Of a stretch of DNA of 64,000 nucleotides, positions 7,307 through 15,254 are shown one piece after another. The position numbers and the translations under genes were made by a program. The stretch is from Dactylosporangium fulvum (GTDB lineage: Bacteria > Actinomycetota > Actinomycetes > Mycobacteriales > Micromonosporaceae). The stretch lies in NCBI RefSeq assembly GCF_025137375.1, contig NZ_CP073720.1, forward strand, positions 10,316,501 through 10,380,500, written 5' to 3'. Positions within the stretch are counted from its first letter, which is position 1, and the number at the start of each line of letters is the position of its first letter. The notes beneath the pieces are model-generated. The model did no database searches, was not told the origin of the DNA, and worked only from the letters and a program-made list of their open reading frames with translations.

Positions 7307-8659
7307 TTATGCCTTGACCTTCTCGGTGATGAGCGCCTTGATCGCCAGCGCCGACTCGTCGAAGCCGACCAGCAGGATTCCGGTGGCGTCAAACGTCTTG
7401 ATCTTCGCGGCGATCGGCGCGAACAGGTTCTCGTCGGTCTTCGGGTCGTAGGTGTCCTTCGCCTCGTACTTCAGCACCAGCAGGTCCGTCGGCTTGATGC
7501 CGGCGGCCGTCAGGTCGATGCGGACGCTCTCGGCGAGGCCGCTGCCGTAACTGTCGTCGCGGGCGATGATGGCGACCTTGCTGTGCCCGTCGCGCATGAT
7601 GATGTCGGCGATGGCCTTGGCCTGGAGCATGTCCGGCGGGGAGGTCCGGAAGAACAGGCCCTTGTCCTCGAACTTCGTCAGCTCGTCCGACGTCGCGGAC
7701 GGCGAGATCATCACCTTGCCGGCCTGCGTGACCCGCGGGATGACCGCCTTGCTGACGCCCGACGCACCGGCGCCGATGATCACGTGCACACCATCGGTGA
7801 TGAACTTCTCGGCGGTCGCCTTGGCGACATCGGGGTTGGTGCCGTCGTCGCCCTCCATGACCTGGACCGGCTGGCCGAGCACACCACCGGCCTCGTTGAT
7901 CTCCTTGATGGCGAGCTTGGCGGCGGCGAACATCGGCGGACCCTGGAACGCGAGCGCACCGGTCTTCGGCAGCAGCAGCCCGTATTTCAACGCGGGCTTC
8001 TGGCCGCCACCCTTCCCGCCGTTGCCGGCGGGCGGCGCGGCCCCCTTCTGCTCGGTCTTCTCGTCGCCGGCACCGACGAACTCGGTCTTCGCGTCGTCGA
8101 TGGTGTTGTTGCGGCCGAAGCTGAGCACGCCGTACATCGCCGAGCTGGGCTCACCGACCTCGGTGAAGCCGCTGCGGCGCAGGGAGACGCCGCGATACTT
8201 GAAGTTCTTGCCGGACTTGGCCGCGGCGAGGCAGGCCGCGACGGTCTCACAGACATTGTCGCCGGTCGTCACGCCGATGAGCTGCTTGGCGAGCTGCGGC
8301 GGATCGACCGTCTTGGCGGCCTCGGCGGCCAGGGCGGCGACCACAACGGCGTCGTACGCCTCGCCGGCGTAGTTGAAGTCGGTGAGGTTCGGGTCGACGC
8401 CCCTGACCCGCCGCTTGAAGTCCTCGCTCAGCGGAGTCAGCGGCGCGGTGCCTTTCATGCCGACGAGCACGGCCGGCGAGTCCTTGAGCGCTTCACCGAA
8501 GGAGTTGGCCATGTTGCCGTCGGTGCCGTAGAGCTTCACGTCCCGCGGGGTATCGGCCTCGCTGCTACTCTGCGCATTCGAGCTGCAGGCGGACACGGCG
8601 AGCAACAGTCCGATCGCGGCGATCGCTCCCACAGTGGCAGTGGCGGACCGTGCGCGCAT
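7307..8659 (-). CDS. Circularly permuted LivK-type substrate-binding lipoprotein
   Basis: A 450-residue lipoprotein with signal peptide and lipobox AVSAC (Cys25). The mature part has the parts of a HAAT-type binding protein in swapped order. Residues 39-197 (VKLYGTDGNM through SSAMYGVLSFG to KTEFVGAG) correspond to the usual C-terminal section. A low-complexity linker (about 198-223, rich in Gly, Pro, Lys) follows. Residues 224-450 (KYGLLLPKTGALAFQG through ILLVGFDESALAIKALITE) correspond to the usual N-terminal section. The normal-order copy at 4273-5481 starts KIGMIVPLTG and has the KLFAPGTLTEG crossover later, which shows the swap within this window. The frame is intact with no stop or shift. 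No transporter partners are adjacent. Confidence 0.88.
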   Translation of the reverse strand: MRARSATATVGAIAAIGLLLAVSACSSNAQSSSEADTPRDVKLYGTDGNMANSFGEALKDSPAVLVGMKGTAPLTPLSEDFKRRVRGVDPNLTDFNYAGEAYDAVVVAALAAEAAKTVDPPQLAKQLIGVTTGDNVCETVAACLAAAKSGKNFKYRGVSLRRSGFTEVGEPSSAMYGVLSFGRNNTIDDAKTEFVGAGDEKTEQKGAAPPAGNGGKGGGQKPALKYGLLLPKTGALAFQGPPMFAAAKLAIKEINEAGGVLGQPVQVMEGDDGTNPDVAKATAEKFITDGVHVIIGAGASGVSKAVIPRVTQAGKVMISPSATSDELTKFEDKGLFFRTSPPDMLQAKAIADIIMRDGHSKVAIIARDDSYGSGLAESVRIDLTAAGIKPTDLLVLKYEAKDTYDPKTDENLFAPIAAKIKTFDATGILLVGFDESALAIKALITEKVKA

Positions 8660-8768
8660 GAGTGTTTCTCCTCCCCAAAGGTGCCGTGCGCACCTTAGCG
8701 CGGTCGGACTCGGGACTTAAGCGGGGAGGTGCTGGGACATTTCGTACCTACGGGTAACGTCTGTCCGC

Positions 8769-9185
8769 ATGGCGGAAGCAGAGATCACGGCCGGTGAGGG
8801 AACCCTGTCCACGCAGGGGAGCTTGGCGGAACGGATGGGCATCGTCCTGGTGGAGGCGACTCCGGAGCGGGTCGTCGGCACGATGCCGGTCGAGGGCAAC
8901 ACCCAGCCGTACGGGCTGCTGCACGGCGGCGCGTCGGTCGTCCTGGCGGAAACACTGGGTTCGATAGGCTCGGCGCTGCACGCGGCTCGGCTGTTCAACG
9001 GGATCGCGGTGGGCATCGAGATCAACGCGACGCACCACAAGTCCGCCCGCAGCGGCATCGTGACCGGCGTGGCGACGCCGCTCCGCCTGGGCGGCATGAT
9101 CGCGACGTACGAGATCGTCATCACCGACGAGTCCGGCGAGCGGGTCTGCACCGCCCGCCTGACGTGTGCCCTACGCCGCTCATAA
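8769..9185 (+). CDS. PaaI-type hotdog-fold thioesterase
   Basis: A 138-residue single hotdog domain with the acyl-CoA thioesterase signature LLHGGASVVLAETLGS (about residues 54-69), in which the HGG turn and following acidic residue form the active site in the PaaI/YbdB family, and a conserved IEINATHHKSAR strand. These cytoplasmic enzymes hydrolyse aryl- or acyl-CoA esters; the substrate is not predictable. It starts with ATG 8769 and is divergent from the permuted lipoprotein gene. The 3' side borders the first repeat island, so it is a single-gene unit. Confidence 0.9.
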   Translation: MAEAEITAGEGTLSTQGSLAERMGIVLVEATPERVVGTMPVEGNTQPYGLLHGGASVVLAETLGSIGSALHAARLFNGIAVGIEINATHHKSARSGIVTGVATPLRLGGMIATYEIVITDESGERVCTARLTCALRRS

Positions 9186-9441
9186 CACCCTCGGCCGCGG
9201 CTCCTCCGACCCTGCCGCGACCACGGACCGCGGCGTGTTCCCCCCGCGGGCCGGGCCGGGCGCGCCACGCGCGGCGCCCCTGTGCGCATGCCGGCGGCGC
9301 TGTGGGCCCGCCATGGGCGCGGCGAGCGGACGGAACCAGCTTTATCTACAGCAATCTATACACCAAGACGTTTGGCACGTCCGAGATGTGCGCGGGTTCT
9401 TGGCTGTCGAACCTCGCAGAAGTCGAGATCGCGCTGCTGGA

Positions 9442-9614
9442 GAGCCTGTTGCGTAATTCGCTGGGACAGCGTTGGCGGCCCAACTACGCGCCGATCTTGG
9501 AGTTGTGGCGCCATGAACCTCCGAATTTGTCCGGGTTTGTCAAGGACCACAACTCCAAGATCGGCGCGGTTGTCGGGGTTTACGCGCGAGAGATCCGAAT
9601 TGCGCAACAGGCTC
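9442..9614. repeat. Nested palindromic element, 173 bp, copy 1
   Basis: Outer inverted arms at 9442-9460 and 9596-9614 (19 bp, one mismatch) enclose inner perfect arms at 9487-9508 and 9547-9568 (22 bp, core GATCTTGGAGTTGTGG). Copy 2 at 38259-38431 has exactly the same length and high identity throughout. The structure resembles a MITE or a large REP-type extragenic palindrome. No transposase is present. Confidence 0.9.
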
Positions 9615-9699
9615 TGGAGCGACACAAAGTCTCCGTGATCTGCGAAGGATTTTGTCAAGCGATGCCGGGCCGCGCACCCAGCCGCTCCCTCGCGGAGCC

Positions 9700-9990
9700 G
9701 GGCTGCGGCGTCCGTGACCCCGTCGTGCGGGGTGGCCATGCTCCGCACTCGGCCCGACCCCGGGTTCCTTGATCATCGGAAACATCTGGCTGTCCAGGCA
9801 ACCCGAAGTTTCCCTTGATCTACGAACCGCAGCCGCACCACCCGGCCAGGCCCAACCGCCGCACCCGTGATCGCGAACGGATCGCAATCACGGCCACAAC
9901 CGGCCGGAACCCGCGCAGGCAAAACCCCACCATTCATGATCGCGGGGGCTCCGTGCCGCTCCCAGCGACGCGAAACCTCCATGATCATGG
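9700..9990. repeat. Long dispersed repeat block, copy 1
   Basis: This ~290-bp stretch matches 38726-39017 at most positions, including the shared runs GGCCCGACCCCGGGTTCCTT, CCCGAAGTTTCCCTTGATCT and ACCCGTGATCGCGAACG. It carries an internal palindrome at 9866-9892 (CGTGATCGCG... with one mismatch). It lies downstream of the nested palindrome in the same relative order as in the second island, so the two islands are copies of one composite unit. Confidence 0.85.
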
Positions 9991-10079
9991 AGACCGCTCG
10001 CCGGCGGGGCGATCAAGGTGACCCCGACAACAGCGTGTGCCCATGGGGCGACCGACCGCCTACCCGCCGGAGCTGGTGG

Positions 10080-10300
10080 TCGCAGCCCGACGGCGCGGAG
10101 GCGCGGACAGCGGGCGGACCGCGCAGCCCGGCGGCAGAGCACGGACGACGATCACGAGCAGCGGGCACGAGCGACGAGCACGAGCGGCGGCCAGCGGACA
10201 GCGGGCACGGACAGCGGGCACGAGCGGCAGACAGCGGACAGCAGGAGCGGATCCTTGTCGGCAGGCGCGAGTCCCGACAACGAGCACGGACAGCCGGCGC
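10080..10300. repeat. Degenerate short-period G/C-A repeat tract
   Basis: The stretch repeats loose units of the type GCGGGCACGA, GACAGCGGAC and GAGCACGAGCGG many times without an exact period. Composition is unlike the flanking coding DNA and no frame has a plausible start. It looks like a decayed tandem repeat at the end of the island. Confidence 0.5.
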
Positions 10301-10448
10301 GGACGGTTGGCACTAGTCTCGCCAGCATCGGCAGGTGCGAAACCCTCGCTGGCGGGCGCGGGCGGGTGTTTCGTGGGTTGCGGCGCCTTTCCGCGAGTTT
10401 CGGTGACTTTCCGCAGCAGAGCTTGACGGCGCGGCATACGGTTGCGGC

Positions 10449-10841
10449 GTGATTGACCCGGGAGACGAGACACATCAGGATGCGGTGCTGATCCTGGAGT
10501 CAGCACTCGCGGGCGACGGCGACGCCGTGGTCCACACCTTCGACTCGGTGGTGGATCGGCGCGGCATGAGCGCGGCCTGCGACGTGGCTTGGCACCTGGC
10601 CGGCGAGATGGTCGGCGAGAATCTGGCTCGCGGCCCGTGGCGCCTCGATTTTCCCGACATCGACGACGCGGACTACGACCGGCGCTGGGTGGCGCGGTTT
10701 GTGAGCGCATACGTCAACGACGACATCCCGGGCGGCACCGCCCTGTTCACGGTGGCCCTGGTCGACGGCAAGCTGTCCGAGTGCCTGCTGACGCTGGCCG
10801 GCTCCACGGTGGCCACGCTCCGCCACCGTGGCGCGGCCTGA
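10449..10841 (+). CDS. Hypothetical acidic protein, 130 aa
   Basis: A 130-residue soluble protein with no signal or membrane segment. The N-terminal half is acidic and helical (QDAVLILESALAGDGDAVV), and the C-terminal half contains alternating hydrophobic strands (TALFTVALVDGKLSECLLTLAGS). The family is not recognised. GTG 10449 is the likely start; good third-position GC bias begins there, right after the repeat island. A hairpin about 110 bp downstream may end the transcript. Confidence 0.65.
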   Translation: MIDPGDETHQDAVLILESALAGDGDAVVHTFDSVVDRRGMSAACDVAWHLAGEMVGENLARGPWRLDFPDIDDADYDRRWVARFVSAYVNDDIPGGTALFTVALVDGKLSECLLTLAGSTVATLRHRGAA

Positions 10842-10952
10842 CTGCCGTCTTCCTGCACTTGCACAATGGATGTGCGCAGTCGTGACCGAGCGCTGAAGCG
10901 CCCGAGCCCCTGACCACGTGTCGACAGGGGGGCTCCGCACGGCCGGGTGAAC

Positions 10953-10997
10953 GGGCGGGCGCTCTGCGCACCAACTGGCCTTGGTGAGCGCCCGCCC
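10953..10997. terminator. Long GC-rich hairpin between convergent genes
   Basis: Arms GGGCGGGCGCTC (10953-10964) and GAGCGCCCGCCC (10986-10997) pair perfectly and are extended by ACCAA/TTGGT (10970-10974 with 10981-10985) after a 5-nt bulge. It lies in the 287-bp gap (10842-11128) between a plus-strand and a minus-strand gene, so it is probably a bidirectional transcription end. Nothing else is seen in that gap apart from a smaller imperfect hairpin near 10901-10933. Confidence 0.6.
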
Positions 10998-11128
10998 CCA
11001 TCCCTACCTGCTCAACGAGAACCACCCCGCCACCGCACCTGGGACTCCTTCGGTCGAGTCACAGCGACAGCGCAGCCGTCGAGCCGCGTCGCGGTCCACC
11101 GCGGGAGGGCGCGGTGGACCGCACCCGG

Positions 11129-11725
11129 TCAACCGGCCATCGGCATCCGCCCCTCCGGCTCACCGCTCCCGCCGGCACCGCCGGTCGGTCGGGCTTCCCC
11201 GAAGCCGGGGCCGGAGTCAGCGCCGGGGCTGGAGACGGGGACGGAGGCGAGGGGGCCGGGCTCCGGATCGGCGCGGGTCAGGCCGAGCAGTTGCAGCCGA
11301 GAGCGGACGCCGCCCTCGGTCCGGCCCAGTTCGGCGGTCAGGGTCTTGACGGTCGCGCCCTCGCGGAACCGGGTCACCAGCAGCTCGAGATCCTGCCGAT
11401 CCCACGGCTTGCCGGCGTTGGGAGCCGCGGCTCGGTGCGCTGCCCACCAATCGTCGGGCGGATCGCCCGACTCGCCGGAGGGCCGCAGGTGTGTCAGGGC
11501 GGACGCCAGGATGGACACCACGTCGAGCGCGTCGGCCGCGGGGAGCTCGCCGGCGATCTCGGTCGTCATGCAGCCGCCGTCCCAGCCGGCCATGCGCACC
11601 GCGATGAAGCCGCCGCCCGTGTTGAACGCCAGCACGTCGTAGTCGCGGTCGTCGATGGTCAGCCGGCGGTGGACCTCATTGCGGCGGGCAACGGACAGCT
11701 CGTGGTCCCAGTCGAAGTCACTCAT
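11129..11725 (-). CDS. Hypothetical protein with C-terminal Myb/SANT-like helix-turn-helix
   Basis: A 198-residue protein. Residues 1-75 form an alpha/beta region of unknown type. About residues 105-150 (GKPWDRQDLELLVTRFREGA, then TVKTLTAELGRTEGGVRSRLQLLGL) look like a Myb/SANT-type tri-helical DNA-binding unit with the regularly spaced tryptophan/leucine pattern. The last 45 residues are a disordered Gly/Pro/Ser tail. ATG 11725 (MSDFDWDHEL) is preferred over an upstream in-frame start at 11755. The role is unknown; DNA binding is inferred from the helix pattern only. Confidence 0.65.
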   Translation of the reverse strand: MSDFDWDHELSVARRNEVHRRLTIDDRDYDVLAFNTGGGFIAVRMAGWDGGCMTTEIAGELPAADALDVVSILASALTHLRPSGESGDPPDDWWAAHRAAAPNAGKPWDRQDLELLVTRFREGATVKTLTAELGRTEGGVRSRLQLLGLTRADPEPGPLASVPVSSPGADSGPGFGEARPTGGAGGSGEPEGRMPMAG

Positions 11726-11791
11726 GCCCCGCACCGTACGACCACCCACCGACACTTCCGCGCCGCCGTAACCGCGCGGTCACCGAACGCG

Positions 11792-12736
11792 TCAGGCGAG
11801 CTCGCCGGCGCGCAGGCGGGCCAGCCACGCCGCGGCGTCGGCGAAGTCGTCGTCCGCCAGGCCGGGAGCGGGGCGCGGCGGCGCGTCGCCCCGAGCGGCC
11901 CGCGGATAGGAGCCCAGGAACCGCACGTCGGCGCAGATCCTCCGCAGGCCCTGCAGCGCCTCGCCCATCTGCGCGTCGGCCACGTGACCGCCGCAGTCGA
12001 GGAAGAAGACGTACCGACCCAGCCGCTCACCCGTGGGGCGTGACTCGATGCGGGTGAGGTTGACGCCGCGGACGGCGAGCTCGGTCAGTACTGCCAAAAG
12101 GGCACCCACACGGTCGTGCGAGATGTAGACGGCCAGTGTGGTGAGGTCGTCACCCGTCGGCGAAGGCGGCGGGCCCGGGCGGGACACCAGCGCGAACCTG
12201 GTCATCGCGCCGGGATTGTCGGCGATGTCCTTGGCCAGGACGTGCAGCTTGTAACGGTCGGCGCTGATCTCCGCGCACACCGCCGCGTCGAACTCACCCT
12301 CTGCCGCACCGATCGCGGCCGCCGCGTTGGACAGCACGTCGACGACGGTGGCCTGCGGAGCGTGATCGCGCAGCCACTTCCGGCACTGGGCGCCGGCCTG
12401 CGGGTGCGCGGCCACGGACCGCACCGAATCCAGGGACCGGTCCTCGCGTGCGGCCAGCACGAACTGCACGGGCAGCACTACCTCACGCGTGATCACGAGC
12501 GGGTCGCCGTTGGCGAACTCGTCGAGCGTGACACCCACCTGGCCGCCGATCGAGTTCTCCAGCGGTACCAACGCCGCATCGGCCTCACCGGAACGCAGTG
12601 CGTCCAGAGCCTCCGGCACGCTCCGTGCCGGGGTCAGGATGCCCTGGTCGGCGGCGGGGACGGTCTTGAGCGCCTGCTCGGAGAAGGTGCCTTCCGGCCC
12701 CAGGTAGACGAACCGCGTCGGCGGCACACCAGGCAT
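11792..12736 (-). CDS. pheA: Prephenate dehydratase
   Basis: A 314-residue monofunctional prephenate dehydratase, converting prephenate to phenylpyruvate in phenylalanine biosynthesis. It shows the N-terminal FVYLGPEGTFSEQAL signature, the LVPLENSIGG loop, and the NPGAMTRFALVSR segment that carries the catalytic TRF motif. It ends with an ACT regulatory domain (about 200-280) containing the ESRPTG phenylalanine-binding motif, so feedback inhibition by phenylalanine is expected. It starts at ATG 12736. No chorismate mutase domain is fused. The last ~30 residues are a Pro/Asp-rich extension. Confidence 0.97.
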   Translation of the reverse strand: MPGVPPTRFVYLGPEGTFSEQALKTVPAADQGILTPARSVPEALDALRSGEADAALVPLENSIGGQVGVTLDEFANGDPLVITREVVLPVQFVLAAREDRSLDSVRSVAAHPQAGAQCRKWLRDHAPQATVVDVLSNAAAAIGAAEGEFDAAVCAEISADRYKLHVLAKDIADNPGAMTRFALVSRPGPPPSPTGDDLTTLAVYISHDRVGALLAVLTELAVRGVNLTRIESRPTGERLGRYVFFLDCGGHVADAQMGEALQGLRRICADVRFLGSYPRAARGDAPPRPAPGLADDDFADAAAWLARLRAGELA

Positions 12737-12771
12737 GCCACCCAGCGTAGTCGAGCCGGGGTGCGCACTGC

Positions 12772-13290
12772 TCAGCAGGCAGCGGCGTTGAGCAGCGCGG
12801 CTGGTGCGGTCGCCTTGACCTCGACCGTGCAGGGATCCGTGCCCGCGGTGACGACGGTCAACGTCTGCGGGGATCCCTTGGTCATCACCTGCATGGGTTC
12901 ACTGTTGGCCACATTGAGGATGGTGTACTGCCAGATGCCGGCGCACAGCGGCTGGCTCTTCACGGTCACGCCGGATCCGGCGGGCAGGTTGGCGCGAAAC
13001 TTCCGCACCGCCGCGATGACCTGATCGCCGCTCGGCCTGCCGTTGCACTGGACGACATACGCCTCGGAGAACGCGCTCGGGCTCGGTGAGGCCGAGCTGC
13101 TGGCCGACGGCGCACGCGTCGGGGGGACGATCGGGGTGCTGACGGGAGTGGGCGACGTCGATGTGCTGGGTCGTTGTCCGGCGTCCGCGCCGGACGGCAG
13201 CAACGGCCCCGGATCGTCGTCGTGGCTGGTGCAACCGGTCAGCAGACATCCAAGAGCGACGATCGCCAGCGCGGTGGCCGGGGTGCGCAT
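12772..13290 (-). CDS. Putative lipoprotein of unknown function
   Basis: A 172-residue exported lipoprotein: signal peptide with lipobox LTGC (Cys19), then a long disordered Ser/Thr/Pro linker (about 30-75) and a folded C-terminal domain of about 95 residues. The four late cysteines (QCNG, LCAG, DPCT, AAAC) could form two disulfides. No family is recognised. It lies 35 bp downstream of a gap from pheA on the same strand, so cotranscription is possible but not evident from function. Confidence 0.7.
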   Translation of the reverse strand: MRTPATALAIVALGCLLTGCTSHDDDPGPLLPSGADAGQRPSTSTSPTPVSTPIVPPTRAPSASSSASPSPSAFSEAYVVQCNGRPSGDQVIAAVRKFRANLPAGSGVTVKSQPLCAGIWQYTILNVANSEPMQVMTKGSPQTLTVVTAGTDPCTVEVKATAPAALLNAAAC

Positions 13291-13343
13291 GCGCCCATCG
13301 TAGGAGTGCTCGAACGGCGCCGACAGTCAGGTGGCGCCTCGAA

Positions 13344-13739
13344 TCAGAGTGTCGTGACGCGGTGACCCGCGGCACTCAACGCGGCCAGCGCCTCGCCGAG
13401 CCGAACGGCAGGCACGACAACGTAGTCGGTGTCGAACGTGGAGAACGCGAAGATGTTCACGCGCGCGTCGGCGAGCGGGGTCACGATCGACGCGAGAATG
13501 CCGGTCAATGCGAGCTGGACCGGGCCGGCCACCCGCAGGCAGCGCCACGGCGTCTCGACGGCCGCGCCGTCGGGTGCCAGGTCGGCGGGGCAGAGAATCG
13601 AGACCTCGTCCGGCGTCCAGGTCACCGAGATGACGTCCGGAAGACCGATTGCCGCCTCGATGAAGCCGGCAGGCAGTGACGATGCGGCCGGCAGACGGCA
13701 GATCGCGTAGTCACCTGGCAGCAGCGCGAGGTCCAACAT
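13344..13739 (-). CDS. ACT-domain amino acid-binding protein (CASTOR-like)
   Basis: A 131-residue protein that appears to hold two ACT-like halves. The first begins LPGDYAICRLP and holds VISVTWTPDEVSILCP; the second begins CLRVAGPVQLALTGILASIVTPLADARVNIFAFSTFDTDYVVVP split over strand-helix-strand. This matches actinobacterial ACT-domain proteins of the CASTOR/ACT_7 type that bind small amino acids. ATG 13739 (MLDLALLPGDY) gives the domain a natural N-terminus; an upstream in-frame start at 13766 would add nine residues. Function unknown; ligand sensing is inferred from the fold. Confidence 0.75.
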   Translation of the reverse strand: MLDLALLPGDYAICRLPAASSLPAGFIEAAIGLPDVISVTWTPDEVSILCPADLAPDGAAVETPWRCLRVAGPVQLALTGILASIVTPLADARVNIFAFSTFDTDYVVVPAVRLGEALAALSAAGHRVTTL

Positions 13740-13807
13740 GACATGGAGCGTACGGCCCGAACTCACACCGTGGCGGCAGCGGTGAGCGATGCCACGATTA
13801 CGAGTCT

Positions 13808-14230
13808 TCAGACAGCGCTGAAAAAGGTGAGTGAACCGACGATCTGATCGTCCTGGATGAGTGGGGCGGCGATCGCGTCGAACGTGCGCGGGCCCGACAC
13901 GCAGCGGACACGCACCAGGCCACGGGCGAGCCGGCCCGACTTCAGCGCCAGCAGGGGCGGGGTCTTGGCGACCTCCGCCGCGTCGAGCGCACCGCCGTCG
14001 GCGAAGTCGAGCAGTTGCAGCACGCCTTCGAGCAGCGGCCGGTCGACGGCCGGCTCGGTCAGGCCGAGCAGGTCTTCGAGCGACGCGGACACCGCGACGA
14101 CAACACTCTGCTCGTCGATCACCAGGCTCGGCTCGGCCGCGTCCGCGACGGTGTCACCCCAACGGTCCAAGGTGGACTCGGCAGTGAGGCTCGAACGAGG
14201 GTCGGAGATAGACAGCTCGACATGCGGCAC
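13808..14230 (-). CDS. Small PAS-domain protein
   Basis: A 140-residue protein with a single PAS-like domain (about 30-140): PSLVIDEQSVVVAVSASLEDLLG at its start fits the PAS N-cap and first strands, and FDAIAAPLIQDDQIVGSLTFF fits the last strands. No kinase, cyclase or DNA-binding domain is attached, so it would act as a lone sensor or by partner binding. It starts at ATG 14230. The neighbours are an ACT protein (downstream) and a NERD protein (upstream), which do not define its role. Confidence 0.7.
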   Translation of the reverse strand: MPHVELSISDPRSSLTAESTLDRWGDTVADAAEPSLVIDEQSVVVAVSASLEDLLGLTEPAVDRPLLEGVLQLLDFADGGALDAAEVAKTPPLLALKSGRLARGLVRVRCVSGPRTFDAIAAPLIQDDQIVGSLTFFSAV

Positions 14231-14354
14231 AGCGCCTCCTCAGGCACCGGTGCTGCGGACGCGGACTCGCAGCGCACTCATCATCGCATCAGTCCGGAAG
14301 AGATTCCGCTTCCACGATTGCTCAATCCGCACGGGCGCCTCCACCCCGCAGAGG

Positions 14355-15059
14355 CTACTCCCCGTGACCCCGCTTGTCAGTGCCCACCTGTTCGCCGTCG
14401 CGGTACCAGCGGTACTCCTCGGCAAGGGTGCCGTAGTCGACGGTGAACCAGGTCGCCGGGTGGATCGCGAGCGCGAAGACCTTGTCGACGGTCTCGTCGG
14501 CGAGCCGGTTGCCACGGGCGTTGAGCACCCGAGGAAGCTCGTGGTACGCCGTGACGAGACAGCCCTTCGGCACCCCGTAGAAGCTGATCTTCCCGCTGCC
14601 GGCGAACGCGAGCACGGGCATGACCGGGATCGAGACGCCGGCGCTGTGGGAGAGCGCCTCGGCGGCGGCACGGGCCTCACTGCGGGCCTCTTCGACGTAC
14701 TTGGGGCGCTTGCCGTCGATCTGCACCACGTCACCGGCGAACGAGACCCGGCTGCGGCCGTGGTCCTTCACCGTGACGGCGAAGACCCCGCCCGGGCCCA
14801 CCGCCAGGAAGCTGTCGTGCTGCTCGCCGCTCAGCTCACGCAGGTCGAGGACGTGCCAGTCGTCGCCGAGGTGCCCGATCAGGTTGCCGATGCGCCGGTA
14901 GAGCCGGCCGTGCGCCGCCTCCTCGCGCCGCATGACGCGCTCCGCCCGACGGGAACGAACCCAGGTCATGGGAGAGTGCCTGCCCGCATCAACGGTGATG
15001 CGTTCGTCGAACCTTTCGGGCTGCGAATCCTGACCGCTGCGATACAGCATCTCGGTCAT
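14355..15059 (-). CDS. NERD (nuclease-related domain) protein
   Basis: A 234-residue protein with a NERD domain in the middle (about 60-180): GRLYRRIGNLIGHLGDDWHVLDL, then DSFLAVGPGGVFAVTVKD, where NERD proteins carry the acidic/Gln/Lys nuclease-like core. Catalytic activity is not proven; a full Mrr-like triad is not obvious. ATG 15059 is chosen because GGAGGTG lies 8-14 bp upstream; the frame stays open to 15194 but lacks a ribosome site there. No membrane segment or zinc ribbon is present. The divergent arcA promoter lies upstream. Confidence 0.8.
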   Translation of the reverse strand: MTEMLYRSGQDSQPERFDERITVDAGRHSPMTWVRSRRAERVMRREEAAHGRLYRRIGNLIGHLGDDWHVLDLRELSGEQHDSFLAVGPGGVFAVTVKDHGRSRVSFAGDVVQIDGKRPKYVEEARSEARAAAEALSHSAGVSIPVMPVLAFAGSGKISFYGVPKGCLVTAYHELPRVLNARGNRLADETVDKVFALAIHPATWFTVDYGTLAEEYRWYRDGEQVGTDKRGHGE

Positions 15060-15202
15060 CTCTCGCACACCTCCGATGTCGCCGCTTCGGTTGCGTGTGT
15101 GTCCAGATACCGTACGTGTTCGCGGCGCGACGCGGCAGCGCGAGACAGCGGAATGACACGGAATGACTGGGATGAATGCCACATTCAGGTGCACCTGTGA
15201 AT

Positions 15203-15231
15203 TTGCACATGGCGCCTAATCGGCCTATATC
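15203..15231 (+). promoter_or_regulatory. Predicted housekeeping-type promoter for arcA
   Basis: TTGCAC at 15203-15208 and TATATC at 15226-15231 are separated by 17 bp, a good match to the main sigma-factor consensus and unusual in such GC-rich DNA. A start about 7 bp later would leave a leader of about 17 nt before GTG 15255. The sequence TGAATTTG occurs at 15197 and again near 15247, flanking the promoter, and may be a weak operator. Confidence 0.5.
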
Positions 15232-15254
15232 GGGTCAGCCGTTAGGCTGAATTT

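Larger units (their letters stand above)
9186..10448. other. Gene-free repeat island 1
   Basis: About 1.26 kb without a credible gene. Frames here are shadows of repeats and lack ribosome sites. It contains the 173-bp nested palindrome (9442-9614), a ~290-bp block shared with the second island (9700-9990), the palindrome around 9866-9892 (TGATCGCG motifs) and a low-complexity stretch at 10080-10300. The first 250 bp (9186-9440) show no recognisable feature and include a locally AT-richer segment near 9340-9375. Confidence 0.75.

Noticed and set aside
9164..9772. A 202-residue open frame across the first repeat island
   Set aside because: It runs through the 173-bp palindrome, has no ribosome site, and its sister copy in island 2 is in a broken frame. 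It is a shadow of the repeat.
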